From DATAVB01 sp036267955 (lineage in GTDB: Bacteria > Actinomycetota > Actinomycetes > Mycobacteriales > QHCD01): a stretch of DNA of 64,000 nt. A model generated the notes under the pieces. That model was not told where the DNA came from. It did no database searches and saw only the letters and a program-made list of their open reading frames with translations. Shown here one piece after another: positions 59,478 through 64,000 of the stretch; position 1 is the stretch's first letter; every line of letters begins with the position of its first letter. The stretch covers positions 1 to 64,000 of the forward strand of contig DATAVB010000116.1 in the NCBI GenBank assembly GCA_036267955.1, given 5' to 3'. The position numbers and the translations under genes are program-made.

Positions 59478-62425
59478 TCGCGGCCGGCGGGCTCGCAGCC
59501 GTCCTCGGCCGCCAATTCATCGGCCCGGTCGGGATGCCGCAGCGCCTCGGCCGCCGCCGTCCGACAATCCCACCGGCCCAGCCGCCAGGCCAGCGCCCGT
59601 CCCAGCGCGTCCGCTCCGGCGGCGGCGTCGACGTGATCCACACCTGCCGCCGGCCACCACGGCACCGGCTTGCCGGCCACGGTTAGTCCACTGTGGACTT
59701 CGACTGTCGCGTCAGGCACCGCTCCGGCGCAGCGGGCCGCCGCCAGCGCAACGCCGTCGACGGCCGACCACGGGCCCGGGTCGCCGGCCGCATCCGGGCC
59801 GACCACGTCCAGCTGCCCCGACGCGAGTGGCGCGTCCAGCAGATCGGCCACCGCCTCGGCCGCGCCGCCCGCGGGCACCAACGGGTGCGACAGGAGCGGC
59901 AGTACGAACGGGCAGTCGAGCACCACGACGGAGTCGGCCGGTACCACGCGGTCGGCCGCGACGCGGACCCACTCAGGTCGGTCGAGAGCGAAATCCCTTG
60001 CCGCGACGGCAATCCGGGCGTAGATGTCGCGCAGCGCGGCGGCCGGCACCGTCCGGTCCGGGTCGCCCAGCCGGCGCAGCAGGTCGGGCAGAGCATCGAT
60101 ATCGGCCAGTACGTCGGCCAGTCCGGTCCGCACCCCGGTGAGCTCGGCCAGCGCGTCGTCCACCGGCGCGAGGTCGTACAGTCCGGCCAACTCGCCAGCC
60201 GCCGCGGTCCGCAGCCGGTCCGGCCGCTGACCGTCCAGCACCGGATGGGTCCGCAGCCACCACCGGGTGTACGACGGGACGTCCACAGTCCGGCCGTCGT
60301 CGAGGGCCGCGCGGGCCGGCGCGAGCACCACCGAACGCAACTCCCGGCCGCCGAGCAGGTCCAGCGCGGCCGGCCAGGCATCGAGCCGGATCAGCTCTAG
60401 GTCCCGGATCGCGGCGACCCCGGACACCAGCGCGTGCCCATCGACCGCGTCGAGCACCGCGTCGTACCACTCCGACTCGCCGTCCAGCTCGAGGTCGGCG
60501 TCCGCCGGATCGACGTCATCGGCATGCAGTATGGCGAATCCGCGTAGCACGCCGACCGCTTCGAGGGCCGCTGGTCCATACCGTTCCAGCAGCTCCGCAT
60601 CGGGCCGGCCGAACGGCGCGTCATCCTCGACCAGGTCGGCCAACTCGCCGTCGGGCAGCAGCAGTTCGCCGGCCGGGTACCAGTCGCCGTCGGAGCCGGG
60701 GAGCGCCAACTGGGACAACCACGGCAGCTCGCCGACACCGGTGCCGGCCGCTGCAACCAGACCCAGTACCGCTTCCATCAGCGGTTCGGGATCCTCCTCG
60801 TCCACGGAGATCTCGACCTGCGCCGCGATCCGGTCGTCGGCAAGCAGACCGTGCGCGGTCGCCGACAGGGCGCCCAACCGTTCCAACAGTGGATGCACCG
60901 CGGCGCGGGCCACGACGCGCAGACCCAGCGCATCGAGCGGTGGCAGCTCGACGTCGGGCAGCAACAGACCGCGCGGGCCGGTCACCGTACGCCCGTCGCT
61001 CAGCGGAACGGGCAGCCCTTCCAGCGCCTCCCGGTCCGGCGACTCGGAAAGCGCGTCGTACATCGCGTGCCACCACGACGGCGGTCTGTCCACAGTTGAC
61101 AAAGTTTCGACCAGCTCGGCGCCGGCAAGCCGCCGCACCCGCAGCGCGCGCAATGCACCAGACCACCGCGCGGTCGACCACTCAGCCGGCAGCAGTCCAT
61201 TGAGGACATCCGCGAAGGCGGCCGGGGCGGCCCCGTCCAGGGCCACCGCGTCGGCCGGCGCCACCACCGTCTCATCCACTGTGGAGAGAAAGGCGGTTTG
61301 GCGGAGCAGATCGAGTGTGGCCCGCACCAACGCGCCGTCGAAGGCCGAGGCGGCCAGGGTCGGCCGCGGCACCAGACCGAGCACCTCGGGTACGGCGCTG
61401 AATGCGGTCAGCAGCGCGGCATAGCCGGCCGCGGCCCGGTCGATCAGATGGTCGGTGAGCGGGCCCGGCGCGACATGCCGGCGGTCCGGGTCGAGTGGGA
61501 TCGTGGCGATCAGCCGGGCCGGCAGCGACACCGGCTCGTCGCTCGGCGTCGGCGCATTCAGTACACCGTCGGTCACCGGCGCCGGCGTCCCGTCGGCACC
61601 GAGCGGAACCGCCCAGGTCACCGTCCACGCGTCGCGGTCCCGTTCCTCGGTCGGCCGCCCGGCCAGCAGTTCGGCCGGGATCGTGCCCGACGCCTCGTGC
61701 AGCCGCCACCGGTTCGTGCGATCCCCGTCGGTCAGGTCGACCTCGGCACCGTCGCGGTGGGCGCTCAGCACCCGGTCGCCGAGCTGCAGCCGCTGCAGGC
61801 CGGGCAGCCCGAGCAACAACTCCGCCGGCACCGCCTGCAGCGCCGCGGCGACCAGATCGACCGCGTCGGGACGGATCGGGAGTACGACCTCGGTGTCGAA
61901 GCCGTCCGGCACCTGCGCGTCCGCCGGCCACGGCAGCCGCAGCGCCGGTACGCCGCCGTCCCGGAGCGCCAACTCCTCCGCGAGAGTGGGAAGTTCGCTC
62001 ACCACCCGCGCCGTTTCCGAGCGCGAGAACCGGACCCCGCCGGTCTTCGAATGCACCTCGGGCTCGTCACAGACCGCCAGTACGGCGGCGAATCCGACGC
62101 CGAACCGGCCGACCGTCGCCGCGCCGCGTTTCGCCGAGGCCCGCAGGGTGGCCAACGCCTGCACGCCGTCGGCCTCCAGCGGTGCGCCGACATTGGCGGC
62201 CCGGAGCACCGCGCCGTCGAAGGTCAGCCGCAGCGAGCCGGGAATGCCAGACCGGACGGCGGCATCGGCCGCGTTCTGCGCCAATTCGACGACGAGCCGG
62301 TCGCGGTAGCCGCCGAGGGCGTAGTCCTCCTCGGCGTTGGCGTCCTCCCGGAACCGGGCCGGCGACGCGGCCCAGGCCGCCAGGACCCGCTGCCGGATCT
62401 CGGCCGTGCCGAACGGATCGGCCAC
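59474..62425 (-). CDS. Sacsin N-terminal ATPase-like (GHKL/Hsp90-type) large protein
   Basis: 983 residues from GTG 62425, one base past the DUF3027 stop. The N-terminal GHKL ATPase fold is visible: N box LVVELAQNAADAA (about 42), G boxes near VGRFGVGFAAVLAVCDE (about 95-112). The remaining 850 residues are a helical, Leu/Asp/Ala-rich domain with no recognisable motif, resembling other actinobacterial sacsin-like proteins. These may be chaperone-like, but the function is not established. The gene order DUF3027-sacsin-like recurs in actinobacteria as I recall. Confidence 0.85.
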   Translation of the reverse strand: MADPFGTAEIRQRVLAAWAASPARFREDANAEEDYALGGYRDRLVVELAQNAADAAVRSGIPGSLRLTFDGAVLRAANVGAPLEADGVQALATLRASAKRGAATVGRFGVGFAAVLAVCDEPEVHSKTGGVRFSRSETARVVSELPTLAEELALRDGGVPALRLPWPADAQVPDGFDTEVVLPIRPDAVDLVAAALQAVPAELLLGLPGLQRLQLGDRVLSAHRDGAEVDLTDGDRTNRWRLHEASGTIPAELLAGRPTEERDRDAWTVTWAVPLGADGTPAPVTDGVLNAPTPSDEPVSLPARLIATIPLDPDRRHVAPGPLTDHLIDRAAAGYAALLTAFSAVPEVLGLVPRPTLAASAFDGALVRATLDLLRQTAFLSTVDETVVAPADAVALDGAAPAAFADVLNGLLPAEWSTARWSGALRALRVRRLAGAELVETLSTVDRPPSWWHAMYDALSESPDREALEGLPVPLSDGRTVTGPRGLLLPDVELPPLDALGLRVVARAAVHPLLERLGALSATAHGLLADDRIAAQVEISVDEEDPEPLMEAVLGLVAAAGTGVGELPWLSQLALPGSDGDWYPAGELLLPDGELADLVEDDAPFGRPDAELLERYGPAALEAVGVLRGFAILHADDVDPADADLELDGESEWYDAVLDAVDGHALVSGVAAIRDLELIRLDAWPAALDLLGGRELRSVVLAPARAALDDGRTVDVPSYTRWWLRTHPVLDGQRPDRLRTAAAGELAGLYDLAPVDDALAELTGVRTGLADVLADIDALPDLLRRLGDPDRTVPAAALRDIYARIAVAARDFALDRPEWVRVAADRVVPADSVVVLDCPFVLPLLSHPLVPAGGAAEAVADLLDAPLASGQLDVVGPDAAGDPGPWSAVDGVALAAARCAGAVPDATVEVHSGLTVAGKPVPWWPAAGVDHVDAAAGADALGRALAWRLGRWDCRTAAAEALRHPDRADELAAEDGCEPAGRD

Positions 62426-62426
62426 G

Positions 62427-63287
62427 TCAGTCGTGGCCGAGCTCGCCGGTGGCGGAGCCGTCCTCCTCGGCCGGATCCGTGGCCGCTTCGACGGAATCAG
62501 CCGGCTGGCGGGGCTCGATGTCCATCGCCCGGTCGTCGTAGACCGGCGCCGGCTCCACGGCCGCCGGCATTTCGACGAGCACTTCGGAGTGCGCGCCGCA
62601 GCCGTAGTCGGCCGCCACCACCTTGCCGTCGGTCGGCGCGAACTCGTTGCCACAGACGCCGAAGGCGGGACGCAGCCAGCCCGCGACCTGCAGGTAGAAG
62701 CCACAGGCCGCACATTTCGCCGGCGCATGCGAGGCCATCGCGGTACGCGGACCGGTCTCGGAGTTGCGCCACCGCTCGGCGGTGTCCTCCCGGCCGACCC
62801 GGGACATCACCCGCACCCGACCCAGGCCGACCTCCAGCGCGACGTCTTCGACCGCGGGGTCGTCGGACTGGACGTAGGCCGGCACCAGCCGCTCGTCGTC
62901 CGGTGCGGCGGGCAGCAGATCGCCGACGCCGAGGTCGCCGGGCTGCAGCCGCTCGCTCCACGGCAGCCATTCCGGCGCGAGCAGGGCTCCGGCACCGGGT
63001 AGCAGAACGACCTCATCAATGGTGACGCTCTTGGCGCGGGACGCCCGGACCACCGTCACGGCCCATCGCCAGCCGTCGTACCCGGGCAGGGTCGAGGCGA
63101 AGAAGTGCTGCACGACCCGCTGCCCCAGCGCCTCGAGGCCGAGATGCTCGCCGACCGCCGAGCCGCCCTCGGCGACCGCCGCGGCCCGGGCCAACTCGAC
63201 CGCGTCGGCGCAGGACTTGTCGACGGCGCTGCGGGATGCCGCCGTGCTACGGGCGGTCGGGGTGCGAGGTGCGGTTCGCGTTGCCAC
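62427..63287 (-). CDS. DUF3027 family zinc-ribbon-like protein
   Basis: 286 residues from GTG 63287. After a basic start, DGWRWAVTVVRASR and APEWLPWSERLQPGDLGVGDLLP are family-typical. A cysteine cluster near 205-245 (KCAACGFYL, FGVCGNEF, YGCGAHSE) looks like a zinc-binding site. The last 40 residues are acidic and low in complexity. The function is unknown; it precedes the sacsin-like ATPase gene with a one-base gap, so the two are almost surely co-expressed. Confidence 0.88.
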   Translation of the reverse strand: MATRTAPRTPTARSTAASRSAVDKSCADAVELARAAAVAEGGSAVGEHLGLEALGQRVVQHFFASTLPGYDGWRWAVTVVRASRAKSVTIDEVVLLPGAGALLAPEWLPWSERLQPGDLGVGDLLPAAPDDERLVPAYVQSDDPAVEDVALEVGLGRVRVMSRVGREDTAERWRNSETGPRTAMASHAPAKCAACGFYLQVAGWLRPAFGVCGNEFAPTDGKVVAADYGCGAHSEVLVEMPAAVEPAPVYDDRAMDIEPRQPADSVEAATDPAEEDGSATGELGHD

Positions 63288-63629
63288 GGCTCCATGATGA
63301 CGCACCGCCTGCGTACCCGTTGCGGCGGCGTCGACCTTCCGGCCGGCCCGGACACCGCCGACCGGCCGACTCCTGACAGTAGTCGGCCGGAAACCGCATT
63401 CCCGATTCACTCACAATGCGCATTCGCAATTTCACGGATCGTGGCAGTTTCACGTTTTAAGCTGACCAATTTCCGACACTGACGCATTTTCGCTATCACA
63501 GGTATTGACACGGACGGACACCGGGCAATTAACTCTCCTCGGACGCCATCGGAGACGCTCCCATTCCAATCGCAGCGGGACATTCCGCGATACCTGCTGC
63601 GCTTTTTCGTTCACAGTGGGGAGCCGCGG
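63288..63629. other. Divergent intergenic region before the secreted protein gene
   Basis: A 342-bp region, AT-richer than the coding parts, with no convincing gene. A TTGACA hexamer is at 63505-63510 and weak -10 candidates follow at 63526-63534. The right-hand gene starts at 63630 with a GGGAG site. Promoters for both flanking genes must lie here. Confidence 0.45.
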
Positions 63630-64000
63630 ATGAATAAGGCACTGAGGGTGCGGCTATCGCTACTATTCGTGACCGTATTGACGTTATTCACCTTCAATAT
63701 CAGTCCACAAGCGACATCCGCGCAGCCGAAACCCGCATCGGTCGCGACTCCGCAGGCGCTGCCCTGCCCGCCGCATGCGACCTCTCCGGTCACGGCAAAA
63801 ACGGCCGCCCAGAAAGTGCAGCCGCATTTCCCGATCCGGGCCGCGTTCTATTACGGCTGGACCTCCCGGAGTTCGCATTACCATCCGACGTACGGATCGG
63901 ACGATCCGTGCATACATGGTGACGCTCCGAAACGGACGATCAGCCAAATGCAGTATGCCCAACTCGACGCCGGAATCGCTTCCTGGATGGGGCGCGGCAG
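63630..64000 (+). CDS. Secreted GH99/GH71-like protein (C-terminus off the window)
   Basis: The first 123 residues are visible. A signal peptide is clear (MNKALRVRLSLLFVTVL, hydrophobic core to residue 24, then SAQ). A Pro/Ala-rich linker follows, then IRAAFYYGW, HYHPTYG, QMQYAQLDAGIASWMGRG. The pattern of FYY-W, YHP-G and MQY-DAGIASW is what secreted endo-alpha-mannosidase-like and GH71-like hydrolases show at the start of the barrel. The codons in the first 30 residues are unusually AT-rich (CTA, TTA, AAT). The family is a likely call; the catalytic residues lie beyond the window. Confidence 0.7.
   Translation, partial: MNKALRVRLSLLFVTVLTLFTFNISPQATSAQPKPASVATPQALPCPPHATSPVTAKTAAQKVQPHFPIRAAFYYGWTSRSSHYHPTYGSDDPCIHGDAPKRTISQMQYAQLDAGIASWMGRG

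Overview
The window is chromosomal DNA from a high-GC Gram-positive actinobacterium, most likely a free-living, soil-type one. This rests on about 70% G+C by eye, many GTG starts, the actinobacteria-specific septation protein SepH, a DtxR/IdeR-type iron box, DUF2530/DUF3027-type proteins, and the citA-serC-sepH neighbourhood that I recall from Mycobacterium (citA, serC, sepH, SpoU methyltransferase, MarR and DUF2530 genes close together). The genus cannot be fixed from the sequence. I saw no rRNA, tRNA, CRISPR array, transposase or phage gene, and coding density is high throughout.

Layout. 1-5.8 kb: a YfhO-type membrane protein cut by the left edge, malQ, and a sulfatase coupled to an SCO6745-family gene. 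5.8-6.3 kb: a gene-free, repeat-rich gap. 6.3-18 kb: a ten-gene leftward run encoding two Gfo/Idh/MocA dehydrogenases, a fumarylacetoacetate-hydrolase-fold enzyme, a complete Dpp/Opp-type ABC importer (binding protein, two permeases, two ATPases), an IclR regulator and an amidohydrolase. A class III aminotransferase diverges from it. This looks like a self-contained uptake and catabolism system for one unidentified substrate. 18-25 kb: a stand-alone Clp-N protein, a ferredoxin-reductase-like flavoprotein, a ROK kinase, an ECF sigma factor coupled to a three-module VOC protein, a DUF6319-like gene behind a LexA-like box, a siderophore-interacting protein behind an iron box, and glutathione peroxidase. 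25-36 kb: formyl-THF cyclo-ligase, an FdhF/YdeP-type molybdoenzyme, a ThuA-like protein, a polyol-type dehydrogenase, photolyase, an ABC-2 exporter pair, aldose epimerase and an MFS pump.

36-63 kb is more core-like: pdxH, citA, serC, sepH, a heterodimeric ABC exporter with one degenerate ATP site, a SpoU methyltransferase, an ABC-F ATPase, an FtsX-like permease with two separate ATPases, an aldo/keto reductase, ThpR, a MarR/MFS pair, an AzgA-type purine permease, DUF2530, an SRPBCC/ArsR pair, an SDR/TetR pair, and a sacsin-like ATPase behind a DUF3027 gene. The right edge cuts a secreted protein that resembles GH99/GH71-type glycosidases.

Non-coding highlights. Two local repressor systems have duplicated operators visible to the base: ArsR at 57.15-57.21 kb and TetR at 58.80-58.85 kb. 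Two families of long intergenic palindromes each recur. One shares catgatcatgagtggatt arms (18.13 and 34.78 kb). The other shares an identical tgactagattg loop and has a compensatory stem change (38.31 and 52.89 kb). An 11-bp motif, TCCACARTGGA, appears six times between 39 and 62 kb and is often written with rare codons inside genes.

All functions are inferred from reading translated sequence. No database search was run.
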